The notes beneath the pieces were generated by a model that saw only the letters and a program-made list of their open reading frames with translations, made no database searches and was not told where the DNA came from. A DNA stretch of 64,000 nucleotides, from assembly GCA_948146395.1 (NCBI GenBank), contig OX411547.1, forward strand, positions 62,935,610 through 62,999,609. Reading direction: 5' to 3'. Origin of the DNA: Fragum whitleyi. Taxonomy: Eukaryota > Mollusca > Bivalvia > Cardiida > Cardiidae. Positions 34,273-46,665 of the stretch are shown here, one piece after another (position 1 is the stretch's first letter; the number at the start of each line of letters is the position of its first letter). The position numbers were made by a program, and so were the translations under genes.

Positions 34273-35527
34273 TGCATGATGAGATATGATACAATTTATT
34301 GGATAGTTTAAGTCTATATTAAGAAACATATTACCCGACTATCAATAAGGGTCAAAAGGAATATTTAATGAGTGCCAGGTCAATATAGATCAATAATATG
34401 GTGTGTTATCACAACATAAATGGACATTAATAGTTTATATACCTGTAAGGTTTTTTAGCATTTTATCAATTTCTATTTCACAAAATGACAAATACATAGT
34501 AATTGATTATAGATCATTAATTTCAAAAATGTAATACAGTTAACAGCATCGTAATTTGAATAAATCGCAAAATAATATGGTGTATATTTGCACAATACCT
34601 GACATATATTTCAAAGACAGACCAAACCGGTTTGACATGTATATTGACAAAATGAACGGAAATTGGTTGTTTAAAAAGAGCCTTTAAGGGCTGAATTTTA
34701 TATCGAAGGTTGTAGCAGTACCAAGTAGGAACATTCGTATACATTCTTATCAAATAAATGGAAATTTCATTCAGCCGTAATAAAGTTGTTGGTTTTGAAC
34801 AAAATATCACTTTTCCATAATGGTTTCGCTATGAGATGGGGCCTCTAATATTGTGCAACTACTTGTGAAAATCTACAGCTTCAATTTGATATTAAGTTTA
34901 GCTGGGCAAACTTTTTTTTGTAAATAGAAGCAGCATTTGATTTGGTTCAAAAACTCATTACATGAACTTAAAAAAGGAAAGGACAATTTCGTGAGATTCT
35001 AGCTGTTGTGAAATTAAATGATTAAATCTTTCTATAGATAGATCATATTTTTAATAAACAATATTTCTTCCAGCGGTTTTGGTAGGGTTAAGTATTCAGT
35101 CAAGACAATTTTATTACCTAGCAACCTGTTATTTCGCGATTCTCTAGACGTTTTGAAATTATACATGTACTACATAAAGGGGCTGGGTCTACCAATAGAT
35201 TAAAAACCTTTGTTTGTAAAACTTAAACAGTATTTTTCCGGTGGATTTCGCCCGGTAAAATATTTTGTCAAGACATTTTTACTGCTTCACAACCTATCAG
35301 CTTAAGAAAGCTGTCGCAATGGTTTTAAGATAGACCGTTCGATGGAAACTGTTCGCAACGTATCCTGAACGTAACGCCGGGTTGAAAGACCAACTTGTTA
35401 AAGACTGAGATTACATATACTAGACTCGGTCACTTCAACTGAAAATCCCACAATGTGCAGCTGGAAATTCCATCATGTAAAGGTATCTACTGAGTCCTTT
35501 AATTCACTGATTAAAGGCAATGTAATA

Positions 35528-35930
35528 CAGTTAAATACATTGTGAAATTGACAAGGTGAATGATTTTGGAATGAGTTGGATTGAAATTGAATGAGTGTGT
35601 GGAGCGAATTTTGAGTGAATATAATGGAAGGTAATCCAACATCCCAAATTTTGTTCAGGATGAATAAAATAACCGATATTTATCACCTCCCTTTAATAAA
35701 ATATGCATACAAGTTCTATAAATAGCTTCCACTTCTTGAAGATACAATCAGAGCTGACAATTTGAATTATGTCAGTGAAATCGCGATTTTTTTTCTAGCT
35801 CTTTTTCGGTGGGTTTGGGGCGTTTTGAATGGTTTGAGTGAGTGTTTGGAATGAATGAATGGAGCGCTAGACGGATGATTTTAAATGATTTTGATGAAGA
35901 TAAATGTCCATTTCATGACGTTGCTAACTG
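35528..35930 (+). mobile_element. Mariner-type MITE, copy 10
   Basis: CAGTTAAATACATTGTGAAA to TTGCTAACTG, TA on both sides. Same site as copy 1 (4610-4997). Central palindrome at 35624-35693. Confidence 0.85.
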
Positions 35931-36148
35931 TATCTAGGGATATGTAAGGTTTTTTGGTTAAAATTGCGCCCAAGTTGACAGTTTATACGCTCAATCACTA
36001 AGCTATCGCGTCTAACCCGGTGTTAGGTTATTAGTAATGAACCGAAACAACATTCCGGCTAATACTTTAAACTAGTCTTGTGATTTATTAAGGACACGAC
36101 AGCTTGAAAATCGAAAGTGATTCTCGTGTTTATCAAAATGGCATGGTA

Positions 36149-36220
36149 GCCCTCATAGCCCAGTGGTAGCACGCCGGCCTATCATTGAAAAGGTCAAGGG
36201 TTTGATCCCCGACGGCGGCA
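36149..36220 (+). tRNA. tRNA-Asp-like pseudogene or SINE head, copy C
   Basis: Same 72-nt sequence as 5226-5297 with a somewhat different acceptor 5' strand (GCCCTCA). Box A AGCCCAGTGGTAGCACG and box B GGGTTTGATCCCC are kept, as is the oversized anticodon loop. Confidence 0.5.
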
Positions 36221-36265
36221 CTCACCCTTTCCTATTTGTCTGCTAGCATTGGGTCCAAAATCGTA

Positions 36266-36689
36266 CAGTTAGTTACATCGTGATATTGACATTCATCTCA
36301 ATCAAAAACATTATCATTTGCTCACTCAGCGCTCCATTCATTCATTCCAAACACTTACTTAACCATTCACAAACGCTCAAAACTCGCTGAAAAACGTATA
36401 AAAACAACTTCGTTCAAAATGAAAATAGCTGGGAAAAAATCGGGATTTCACAGATTTAACTGAAATTGTAAGCGTATAATTAGATCACACAGAAATAAAA
36501 AGCTTTTTATAGAACATATATGCAATTTTGTTAAAGGGAGGTAATAAAAATCGCTAATTCTGTTAATCCTGAAAAAAAATCGCGATATTGGATAACCTTC
36601 AATTAAATTCACTCAAAACTCGCCCTACAAACTCATTCAATTTAATTCCAAAATCATTAATCTTGTCAATTTCACGTTGCTTTTAACTG
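36266..36689 (-). mobile_element. Mariner-type MITE, copy 11
   Basis: CAGTTAGTTACATCGTGATA to CTTTTAACTG, TA on both sides. Counterpart of 5343-5765. Central palindrome 36535-36598. Confidence 0.85.
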
Positions 36690-37011
36690 TAGGCCGTTGT
36701 TGGCGGTCGATGTGAAGCAGCTGAAGGCTGGGAAAGGATGTAATGGAAGAACTTGTGATAGAACTTATAGGAATCCATTGTTAGGTACTCCAGCAGCCGC
36801 GAAATAACTGAGATTTGAGACTTGTTGAACTGTGACTTATGATTCTCGTGCTTAAAACGATTAAACGAAAAACATCTGTCTACTTGCGGACTTTTTGATG
36901 TATTCAGATGAGAAACTTTAAAGTAAAGAACAGTTTTGATATTTCTGTTTAATCTCAACACTGGAAATTGAAATCAAGTAAATTCTTGGTAGCGATATAT
37001 AAAATGAGTTA

Positions 37012-37419
37012 CAGTTAAGAACATCGTGAAATTGACAATATGAATGATTAGTGAATGATTTGGGAATGAAATTGAATGAAAGTGTGGAGCGAGTTGTGTG
37101 TGAAGTTCAAGGGAGGTGATTCAATATCCCTTTTTTTGTTCAAGATGAAAAATTAAGCGATATTTTTTACCCCCCTTTAATAGAATAGGCATACGGGTTC
37201 TATGGATAGCTTTTATTCTTCATTATTCAATCTTACGCTTAAAAAAATCAATATTGCCGTGGATTTCGTCGACCTTTTTATGTAGCTGTTCATCTGTTGT
37301 GATTTTGAGCGTTTTTGAATGGTTCGAATGAGTGTTAGAAATGAATGGTTAGAGCGCTGAGCGAATGAATTTGAATAGTTTTGGTCGGAATGATTGTCAA
37401 TTTCATGATGTAATTAACG
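37012..37419 (+). mobile_element. Mariner-type MITE, copy 12
   Basis: CAGTTAAGAACATCGTGAAA, TA before it. Right end degraded (GATGTAATTAACG). Shared with B (28292) but not with A, where homology ends at this point. Confidence 0.8.
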
Positions 37420-38118
37420 GCAGCAGTTTTAGTTTCTACAGATCTTATTTTCATTTGCTTACTGTACTACCTTCTTTATCAATATTTGTACCGCTATGCA
37501 TTACAGTTTACAACATTCATCTCAATAAAAAAAGTCTAAATCACGCACTCATCGCTCCATTCATTCATTCCAAAAATTCACCCAAACCATATAAAAACGC
37601 TCCAAAATCACTTAAAAAGATAAGACCAACAACTACAATAAAAAATAAACATTAATTGTGTGACTTAGTAAGGCATAAATCCAAAAGGACATCATAAATG
37701 TTTTAATTATACTTTTGACCCAGAACCACAATGGCCTAGGAAATATTTAAGGAATCATACAATTACTAGTCCTGTCAAAGAACTACGTTTATTAGAATTT
37801 TCGTCGGTAGTATGCTTTACCCATTACTATTACATATAGTAGTCTACCACTACTTATACATAGCAACACGACAACGAAATGGCGGGAGATATTCTCAATA
37901 GAACACAGCTTTTTGATACAATTAAATCGACATTTTAGAATACGGTTCGCCATTTGAGCATATATATTAAATAGGTAGTTTCGAATGGTTTGTATACAAA
38001 AAGATTGCCAAATTTTCGACAGCAGGTCAATCTATTTCTCGCAGAAATTACGTGATATATATTGAAAATTTTTGACGTATATTTAGCGTAATGTTATTTA
38101 CCGTATTCCGGGAACATG
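37420..38118. other. No gene; partial MITE-like right-end sequence at 37500-37660
   Basis: 37501-37660 reads CATTCATCTCAATAAAAAAA, CGCTCCATTCATTCATTCCA and ACGCTCCAAAATCACTTAAA, the reverse-oriented left half of the same MITE family without its palindrome. The remainder has no recognised feature. Confidence 0.5.
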
Positions 38119-38269
38119 AATAAATTTGTGTTTTGTGCAGGTGTGCGTTTATAAAACACAAAAGTTATTTTTTATTTACTAAAGCGAGCAAAATCACATG
38201 TCGATAAGGCACGAAGTCTTCTTTTAAAAGCACGTTTTCACACATATTTATAGATAATTTATACATTTT

Positions 38270-39280
38270 TTAGCTCACCTGATCACAACATGCTTAAGAT
38301 AAACTAATGTGATCATTCACTGTCCGTCCATCGTCCGTCTGTCTGTCCATTCCTCAAATATTTCTTTAAATATCTTCTCCACGTACAAACCACTGGGCCT
38401 ATCAAGCTGAAACTTTACAGGGGTGTTCCTTGGGCAAAGCTCTTTCAAAGTTGTTTAGAGATTTTAATTCCATCAAAAACTCCTAATGCCACGGAAACAG
38501 AAAGGGCGAAAATTGTCGAAAATCTGAGAAGAAAAAGTTTCCCCAAAACTACTAGGCCAATCAAGCTGAAACTCGGGAGTGATATTCCTTGGGTAAAGGT
38601 TACCAAAGTTGATAAAGTATTTAATTTCATTAAAATGTGTGGTTTCCATGGTAATGGATAAACGAATAATTGCCGGAAATTTTAACAAAAAATCCTTAAC
38701 TTATGGGCCAATCAGCTGAAATTCGACAGCTATGTTTCTTGTGTTCAGCTCCACCGAAGTTGTTAAAGGAATATTATATTATCAAAACACCGGTTGCCAT
38801 TGAAACAAAAAGGCCGAAAATCGTAAAAAAATCTTTTCTTTCTTAACCACTCTGCCAATCAAACTGGATCTTGGTAGGGATTTTCCTAGAGAAAGCTCAA
38901 ATCCATCAATAACACTGGTTTTCATGGTAACTGAAAGGCAGAAAATTGCTGATTATCTTAGAAGAAATTCGTCTTCTTCTTGACCACAAGACCAATCAAT
39001 ATGAATCTTGGCAGCTATGTTTTCAGGGTGTAGGTCTACTTCAGTTGTTTTAAAAAAATCCATTCATAAATCTGTTTGTAATGGTCAGCAAGGTTGAAAA
39101 TTTTCGAAAACTAAAAAAGAATCAAATTGAAGTAGGTTGAAAGTAAAGTTTGTTTCTTTGAATCCACCCTAAATGTATATTAAGCAATCTCTGGTATTTA
39201 TAAAATGGCAGAAAAGTTATGATTTGACTTACCCAGATGAGGTGATATAGGAACATCATGTTCCTCTGGTTTCTATTAAG
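38270..39280 (+). mobile_element. Hairpin-ended tandem-core element, copy in C
   Basis: Counterpart of 28690-29730: TTTTAGCTCACCTGATCACA start, CGTCCGTCTGTCTGTCC tract, about five degenerate 130-bp units, GGTGATATAGGAACATCATG end. Confidence 0.6.
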
Positions 39281-39560
39281 TTTTAAGTGTATTTCTTTAA
39301 AAAAAAACTGTTATGCGTCAACGGAACGTGAATTTACTTATTTATACACGCTTCCCCCGTGAAAAATCCAAACTCAAATATTGACTGAAGTAAGTGCATT
39401 TTATGAATAATATTTCCTATTCACCTTAAATATTTCTTAAATACATACATGCAAAAGAAACATATATCGCAAAAATATTGATTTCTCATTTATCTTTAAA
39501 GACGATACAATAAATATATCTGTAAATTCTATACATCCGGGGTATTCTCACAAATAATCA

Positions 39561-40500
39561 AAATATTTGAAACAAGTACGTCCCAATACTGCAGGTGGTG
39601 GAAAAGACGCAATTGGCCTGTCTCCATACTTCCGGTTTTGATAAAAAACAATGTGGTCTTCTTCCTAAAAATAATGTAAAACAAGAATACAGGTACACGG
39701 GTTTTGCACCAACACCTCCTCAAATTTAGATTTTGACGCAACTGCTCATTTTGAAAATGACTATGAATAGAACATTTTTAATGTGCCGAATAATTTTTGT
39801 GAAAGGGTAATTTAACTTTAGAAAACAATAAATAACGCTTTTTTAAAGTTTTTTAGCGACATGAAAATTCGATTTATATCATTCTCGGAATATCAAACGT
39901 GAATAATTTTAACATAGGTCCAATACAAATGATATTCATATTCAACTTGTATCACAAATACTCTAAAATACAAATATGGGTTGCTTTAATTACTTCGGGG
40001 GCCCGTTTTACTAACTTCTTACGAAACAATTTAAAGTGAGTTAAAATCACAAATCATACCTTGTATTTTCATTCATTGTTAGATTCCGCCTTGAAAGACT
40101 CATTGACATTGTCTTTTGACTCATTGTCTTTAAAAGACGATTCCAACGAGATGATGCATGGCATAATTCCATTTTAGTTACTTTTCGAGAAGCAACTTAA
40201 ATTTTTGTCTTACGCAAAAATATGTTTAGTTAAACGGGTCCCAGTATACTTGGTTAGCAGCCGAACAAAGCCTTTTTGCAACAGTATTTCCGAGCTGGTG
40301 GCACGAGTAGATCCCATCGACTATAACATAATTAATTTCTAGGAATGATCTTCGTGAAAGAAAAACGTACTCAACCTGTCGCATTTGAGTTTGATTTAGA
40401 TACGATTCTTATAAGAGTCAGTGCGTGACATTTCCAACAATTGAAAATGTTCGTTCGTTGCAAAAAATGAGAGTCGTAGACAGCCAAAAACTGTAAATAT
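39561..40500. other. No recognisable gene
   Basis: AT-rich. Local short duplications near 40090-40140 (GACTCATTGACATTGTCTTT). No element identified. Confidence 0.35.
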
Positions 40501-40720
40501 AAAGTAACCTTATGGTCTACATATCCTTTTGGGACCTCTTCTATTTAATAAGCGCATAGTATAGACTCTGGTCAGACTGTGCGGATGCACAGGCTGGTCA
40601 GAGTCTTTGCTTTGCGCATAATTGAAATTGCTGGAAATGTCAGGCACAGACTCATAATATATCAACCTAATCAACAAATATGGAATAAAGCAAGAGCATC
40701 GCAAGCGGGTGCATCGCTCG
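40500..40720. repeat. Dispersed repeat with conserved hairpin
   Basis: 40570-40613 folds: GACTCTG pairs with CAGAGTC and CTGTGC with GCACAG around a GGAT apex, with symmetric GT/GT internal loop. The hairpin core recurs in reverse at 6700-6735. Confidence 0.55.
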
Positions 40721-40744
40721 GCACTTTATTATTACTTAAGCAAA

Positions 40745-41075
40745 TGCAAATATATTAACTTGGTACCTACAGAAAGGTCTTGTACCGAGCAATGATCATG
40801 TGAAATATGAAGGTTCCATGACATACCATTCAAAAGTTATGACCAAGATTAATTTAAAAAAATTTGACCTTGCAAAATGACCTTGACCTTGAACTTGGTA
40901 CCTACAGAAGGTCTTGTACCAAGCCATGATCATGTGAAATATCAAGGCTCTATGAAATACCATTCGAAAATTATGATCAAATTTGTCACGCCAACGCCAA
41001 CAACAACGACAACGCAAACGACGCCAAGGTGATCATAATACCTCGGATTTTCTTCGAAAACAGCCGAGCTAAAAA
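40745..41075 (-). mobile_element. Hairpin-ended tandem-core element, minus copy
   Basis: On the minus strand it starts TTTTTAGCTCGGCTGTTTTC, pairing with GAAAATCCGAGGTA, then TATGATCACC and an ACGCC/TTG-rich tract. Two tandem units follow (ACTTGGTACCTACAGAAGGT at 40757 and 40898). The right end is not clear. Confidence 0.5.
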
Positions 41076-41499
41076 TGACAGTGTACCGTTTAATCAGAGG
41101 ACAAGTCTGTACAGTCTAATTTTAAGCCATAAGGTATAAAGAGACTGGTCCTACTGCAGACTGAAAATACGCGTACGGTTGACATCGGGACAGTTAGTCA
41201 AGAAATAGGTCGTGCCTATAGCCTGACAAGGACCAACATGCTGACTTTATGAGGCGCCTTTTGTATCGAAAAAGATTTTAATCAGGACTTTCCTCTAAAT
41301 TAAAGTTTCCGAAAGGGGAAATATGTTTTAGATAACGCTATAACATATTTTTTACCCACTTGAAATCGACTAGAAATTTATTTTCATTGTAAATTATGAA
41401 AAACTTTCCCTCTGAGTGTTTATTTTATAGCTAGTCTTGAATGACAGTCGACTGTCCTAGAAAGAAATAAAAGTACTGCAGACTAGGATTTTCAATACT

Positions 41500-42170
41500 T
41501 TATGTACTGCTATAGTTGTCAGCACCATTAAATTGACAAAGAAAACAATTTGAGAATTATTTCGATTTGAATTTATATTATTGTCAATTTTGAGAAGAGG
41601 GTCACCAAAGGAAGATCCATGCAAAGTGTCATCGATTTTGGTCAAATAGTTTGGGAGGGTAAGATGGTGAAAGATATGAACGTGAAAATGAGCCCCGACC
41701 TGCCACAAGCATATTTGAGGGTAAATCGAAATTTCTTTAACTATTTCAATAGAGGATCACCCAAGAGATATCCATGCTAAGTTGTATTGAAATCGGCCAA
41801 ATGGTTTTGTAGAATGAGATAATAATAAGAAATAAATAAAGTGGATAAATATATAAAGTGGAAAAATAAACCGCCCTACCACGCCCATATTTGGGGTCAA
41901 GAAAAGGTTCACCAAAGAGATATTCATGCCAAGTTTTAATGAAATCGACCAAATGGTTTTGGAGAAGAGGATAAAAAAATAGTTTATTACATAAAAAAAT
42001 AAAGTGGAAAAATAAAAATTAGCGGATAAATCATCCGCCCTACCACGTCCATATTTCGGGGTCAATAAAAGTTTCTTTAAAATTTTTTTAGAAGAGTGTC
42101 ACCAAAGCAACATTTCTACAAAGTTTGGGTAAAATCCGTTCATTTGTGTAAGAAGAGAGGGTGTTTAGAG
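41500..42170. repeat. Tandem units of about 140-150 bp
   Basis: AGAGGGTCACCAAAGGAAGA-type words recur at about 41593, 41752, 41905 and 42095, each followed by ATCCATGC...AAATCG...CAAATGGTTT and then CCACGCCCATATTTG-like text. Same organisation as the cores of the hairpin-ended elements; may be the outer part of the next element. Confidence 0.55.
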
Positions 42171-43175
42171 AAACAAGAAGGCCGGTATGGCCCTAAACCG
42201 CTCACCACAATTTTATTGGTCCAGTGGAAGTGACAAGTAACTTCCTGGCACTGTTTCATTCACAATTGCATAATTGTTGAAGAAGAGATGTTATTCCAAG
42301 AATTCAAAGTGATAACAGAAACCTGCCCATCCAATCATTTCTGAGGAGACTCAAAATAAGACCCACTCAGCCACGCCCATAATTATAGGCCAATCGAAAT
42401 GTTATGAATAGTTTTTGATGAGGGTCATCAAAGGAACATTCTTGTAAAGTTTTATTGAAAAAGGCCCAGTGATTCAGGAAGAGATTTCGTTTAAAGAATT
42501 GGGGCTCATAATAAGCCCCGACTTCCTATGAGCCCCGCCTATCAATGCCCATATTTATGAGCAAATCAAAATATTGCGAACAATTTGTAAAGAGAATCAC
42601 CCAAGAAATATCTCATTAAAAGCGGCACAGTGGTTCAGGAGGAGATGTCATTCGAAGAATTCTTGTTAAAAAAATACCATTGCAATATTTATGGGCCAAT
42701 CAAAATTTAAAGATTTTGGAAGAGGGTCATCCAAGGAACATTCTGGTAAACTTTCATTGAAATCGGCCCAGTGGTTTAGGAGTAGATGTTGTTCAAAGAT
42801 TCAAAGTGAAATAATGCCCCGCCCATATTAATGGACCAATCAAAATTTGCGATCACATCTTGAGGAGGGTCACCCAAGAAACATTCCGGTAGGTTTCTTT
42901 GAAATCGGCCCAGTGGAATAGGAGGAGATGTTGTTCAAAGATTCCAAAATGAAAAGATGCCACGCCGATACTTATCGGCGAATCAGAATTTTACAAGCAA
43001 TTTTAATGAATGGGTCATCCAAGAAACATTTTATCAAAGTTTCATTGAATCGGCCCAGTAGGATTAGGAGAAGAAGCAGTTTTTAAGATTGTTGACAACG
43101 TATGTCGCAGAATGATCCTAGAAGCTCTCATGGAGCACGATGTGCTCAGGTGAGCTAAGGTGAGCTAAAATTTTA
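42170..43175 (-). mobile_element. Hairpin-ended tandem-core element, minus copy
   Basis: Minus-strand start at about 43172: TTAGCTCACCTGAGCACATC pairing with TGCTCCATGAGAGC. Core of about seven units with GAAATCGGCCCAGTGG words. Minus-strand end near 42180: GGTGAGCGGTTTAGGGCCAT, ACCGGCC hairpin, then TTCTTGTT. Confidence 0.6.
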
Positions 43176-43275
43176 CGAACTAACGAACATACGGACGCAC
43201 GACCATCAAACCTTCATGACGATTACTTGCTGACGTTCGACAATGGAGCTAAAAGTGCAAGTTAGATTTGTGACT

Positions 43276-43391
43276 CTTGTACATGACACTTCTCTTTATT
43301 TTGATCTATAAGTGAATAAAGTTTGAAGTTCTTAGCACTAACGGTTTGTGTAAACTTATAAATCAAAATCTGAAAAAGTGCCGTGTACAAG
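43276..43391. repeat. 38-nt-arm hairpin
   Basis: Arms 43276-43313 and 43354-43391, about 80% complementary (CTTGTACATGACACTT with AAGTGCCGTGTACAAG). A half-copy of the right arm recurs at about 44418-44455. Confidence 0.7.
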
Positions 43392-45394
43392 AACGGTAAC
43401 TCTAACCTGCCCCTTTGTTGGGGGCTATTTCCGTACGTTTTTATACCTTGGAGATCGATAAATTCGTGTTATTGTCAAAGTGAACAAGTTTTTTACAAAT
43501 ACATTTAAGAGTGCCTAGAAATGAAAATAGTTTCTTCATACAAAAGGACTCTGTCTAACGAAAGCAATATTTACTTCGATCAGAGCCTTTCATAACGCGC
43601 ACTAATGTCCGTCACGTGACGTCGTACGAAGCATCTCAGATTTAGTAATACAACGTAACTAAATCAAACCATGCCTCGACGCATGGTGATTTATTTCCCC
43701 GTTTAAATTTAAAGATGAATTGTCGATTGGTCAACCTTCCTATTAAAGAATAAATTTAGTGTTTTTTATTTGTATATTACGCTAAATTCCACGCCAGACG
43801 CAACCTGTCGCGTTGTAGGGCGGTTTGAACGTCGGAAGTAATCCGACCTGATAAAGAGCAAGTGGTTTGCCCGATTACCTGTTTATAACCGAACAAGAAA
43901 TATACGAAACGGTGGTCACCGGAGACAATAGATGTCGCAAAGACTAACTTATTTGGAAAATCATACAAGAATTCCGAAAATTGCACTGATTATTATAAGC
44001 CAAATTCTTAAAAATGGGAATTTTCGCTTTCAGCGGGAGATAAATTCTAAAGAGATTTGTACTGGCATTTATATTGTGAAATAAATTGTGAACAACACTG
44101 TCTCAGAAGAAGCGTTTCTATTAGGAATTCGCAAAAGGTTTCTTGCATTTATATAGAAAAAATAACATCGGATATAAAATTTTGAAACCCTTATTGCTTA
44201 AAATGACGTTGTCCGCCATTTCTCGACGGTGAGCGCTCATAATGACTTCATAAATTAATTAATTCTGACGTCACAGTTACATCACTTAACGAAATTGTCG
44301 TTAACAGATCATCTAATCAGCATTTACACTAAATGATTACATTTTTGTCTGGAGAATATCTCCGAAAACAAGCAATGCAAGCAACTTGAAATATTTTACA
44401 TTCATAGAATACATTGTAGAGAAGTGTTATGTATAAGAATTGTAACTCTGCCAGGTACATTGTTTGAGTTTTTGTCATTAATGAATCATAATAATCTTTT
44501 ATTCTTTTATTTATTGTCTTTATAATAATGTTCTTTTATTTATTGTCATTTTCTTCAATCATATCTACTTTTATTTGTACGAATTTGATTAAACCTGTCC
44601 CAAATTGAAAATTTTAGACCACGACATAATAACAATGAAAAAGACTATCAAAAGTCTTTTCTTAACATTCTGGTTTGGGATTCTTGTATTGTATCGCAAT
44701 ACGATATGAACCTGTTTGTATATAGGTTACAAATAGTTTGACGCTATTATTGATACAATTTTCGATAAGAAAAGTACCTTGTAGAGTGACACTTAAAACA
44801 CCCGATTACGTCTGTGTTGATGTTACGCTCAGGTACGTTCAGGTAAAAGCGTCAAAAATTCAACGCTAAAATTACCCGTTCACTGTGGGGTGTCCCTTTT
44901 ATTTCTATATGTAAGTGTAGATTTATTAACAGAAAACCCAAAAGAAATTTGTGTTATATGTACATAATTGGATTTCCTATAAGTGTATCGAATCAACATT
45001 TTTAATAAACTGAGTTATTACAAGCCCAGTCAGGGAAGTTTCCTAATGTACCTCGATTCATTTCTTTATTCCAGTACATTGGCCACCGGCCCATATACAA
45101 ATATACAAAACATACATTTAACAATAGGTTGTGCTATCATGGAGTAAGATTATGTACATTAGTAACTGCAGTATTTCTTTTTTTCAAATGCATAATGTAT
45201 AAACATAGAAAGATTCTTCAGTGTTGTTACATCTGTTTTTGTCATCAATGTATAGAATTTTTGAATGTTTGAATACCTCGTATAAAAGCATAAACATGCC
45301 AATGAAATTCAAAAGTAAGTTGATTTATCCATACGGGGATAATTGCCACTTTTATCAGTATATCAGTCATATCGCTGGTACTGAAGCACCTTCC
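43392..45394. other. No recognisable gene
   Basis: AT-rich, with a duplicated TCTTTTATTTATTGTCTTT phrase near 44498-44545. Short frames only. No host exon or known element identified. Confidence 0.35.
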
Positions 45395-45592
45395 ATAGTC
45401 TTCTAGTAATTCTCGCACCAGTTGCACCTCGCTATCCATTTCATGTCCCGAGCTGTTTATCCCAATGTAGGTTTACGATTATCCATCCATTATGGATAGA
45501 GACAGTATCAGAATGGATATTCGCCATGGATCGAAAAAGTGACCCCATGATTTATAGTCCGGCCCGCTACCATCTGCGCTTAGGCCGCCGCG
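45395..45592 (-). repeat. tRNA-derived SINE copy
   Basis: Minus strand: head GGCGGCCTAAGCGCAGATGG (box A at TAAGCGCAGATGGTAGCG) at 45592-45520 with TTTTTCGATCC as box B, then a body with GATAATCGTAAACCTACATT and a CTGGTGCGAGAATTAC segment. Same family, diverged, as 31740-32005. Confidence 0.55.
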
Positions 45593-45936
45593 AAAGTATC
45601 CTAGTTCGTGCAAAACTTCTGTAATATAACGTTCGAATTACTTCATACAAATGTACATACGCCTTTAGATTTAATCATGCAATTTCCATCATTTCCTTTT
45701 TTATTGTAAGAGTTTTATATGTATCACTATTCGACCTGACAAGTGCGTCCAGATTATGCAGTAAATAGGGGATGGAGAGTTTTTGACCTGATTATATTGT
45801 CCATCGTTTTATGCCTCTTGGATATGAAGATTTCCATAAACATTAATTGCTTTTCCTAAGGGCGAGAATAAATATATCGAGATAACACTTAAAATAATCC
45901 TTCTTTGTTCTTTTTCAAGACATGGTGATGTAGAAT

Positions 45937-45950
45937 CCCCCCCCCCCCCC
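45937..45950. repeat. Poly-C run
   Basis: Fourteen consecutive C. Confidence 0.95.
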
Positions 45951-45971
45951 TCTACTCTTGATCTAGTAATT

Positions 45972-46385
45972 CGTAATTAGTCACATCGTAAAATTGACAT
46001 TCATTTCAATCAAAATCATTACAAATCGTTCACTCAGCGCTCTATTGATTTATTCAAAAGACTCATTCAAAACATTCGAAAACGATCCAAAATCACTTAA
46101 AAATACATGTATACCATCAACAACTATTCAAACAAATGAAGCAAATTTACTGACATTATTGAAATGAGTAGCGTCTGATTGGTTCTTGATGAAACATGAA
46201 CTTGTTAATAGAACGTATATGCATATCTTATTAATTAGAAGGTATTACATATCGCTTTATTTGTTCGTCCTGAACAGAATTAGGCGATATTTGATTACCT
46301 CTTTTTAATTTTACTCAAAACTAATTAATCGCACTCGTTTAATATCATTCCATAATCGTTAGCGTATATCATCTCGTAATCTTTG
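45972..46385 (-). mobile_element. Mariner-type MITE, copy 13
   Basis: Left CGTAATTAGTCACATCGTAA; central palindrome 46228-46302 (TTTGTTCGTCCTGAACAGAA apex). Right terminus decayed. Confidence 0.7.
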
Positions 46386-46665
46386 CATATGAGGCCGTTG
46401 ATGTTAAGAAAAATAAGACTTTTGAAGAAAATTAATTAAATCCGGGTCCTATCCCAATCCTATGGGTGCTCTATCCATGATGGTCCTACAGCCGTTTTTT
46501 AAGCTATTTTGATAACGGTTAATAACCTGGTGATCAATGTCAAATTTTAAGGCTCAAGTGCCCCTGGTGCAGAAGCAGAATTACTTAAAAAAAACCCAAC
46601 TCTTTTGCTATGAAAACCTGATTAAGACTACCCGAGTTCAACCTATTTCAATTCTTTTAGGTTTT

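Larger units (their letters stand above)
33337..34396. mobile_element. TA-flanked non-autonomous DNA transposon in copy C
   Basis: 32-bp terminal inverted repeats: left TTATTTATCTAAAATGACCT, right (complement) TTATTGATCTATATTGACCT, 27 of 32 matching. TA on both sides (33335-33336, 34397-34398). Copies A and B read GGTTATGGTGTG- or GGTATGGTGTG-like sequence uninterrupted, which proves the insertion boundaries. No transposase frame. Carries two tRNA-like stretches in opposite orientation. Tc1/mariner-type is suggested by the TA target. Confidence 0.8.
31205..39560 (+). repeat. Segmental duplication copy C
   Basis: Best-preserved copy of the triplicated block. Homology with B starts near ACATATGTCACCATATCAAC. 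Interrupted by a 1060-bp TA-flanked element (33337-34396). Contains SINE, tRNA-like repeats, three MITEs and a hairpin-ended element. No host coding sequence is recognised. Confidence 0.85.

Noticed and set aside
41757..42065. Two overlapping minus frames with repeated YGRGRA
   Set aside because: Repeat arises from the tandem CCACGCCCATATTTG units at 41870-42055.
44500..44545. Possible microsatellite-rich promoter
   Set aside because: A simple duplicated TTTATTTATTG phrase; no TATA/initiator arrangement or following gene.
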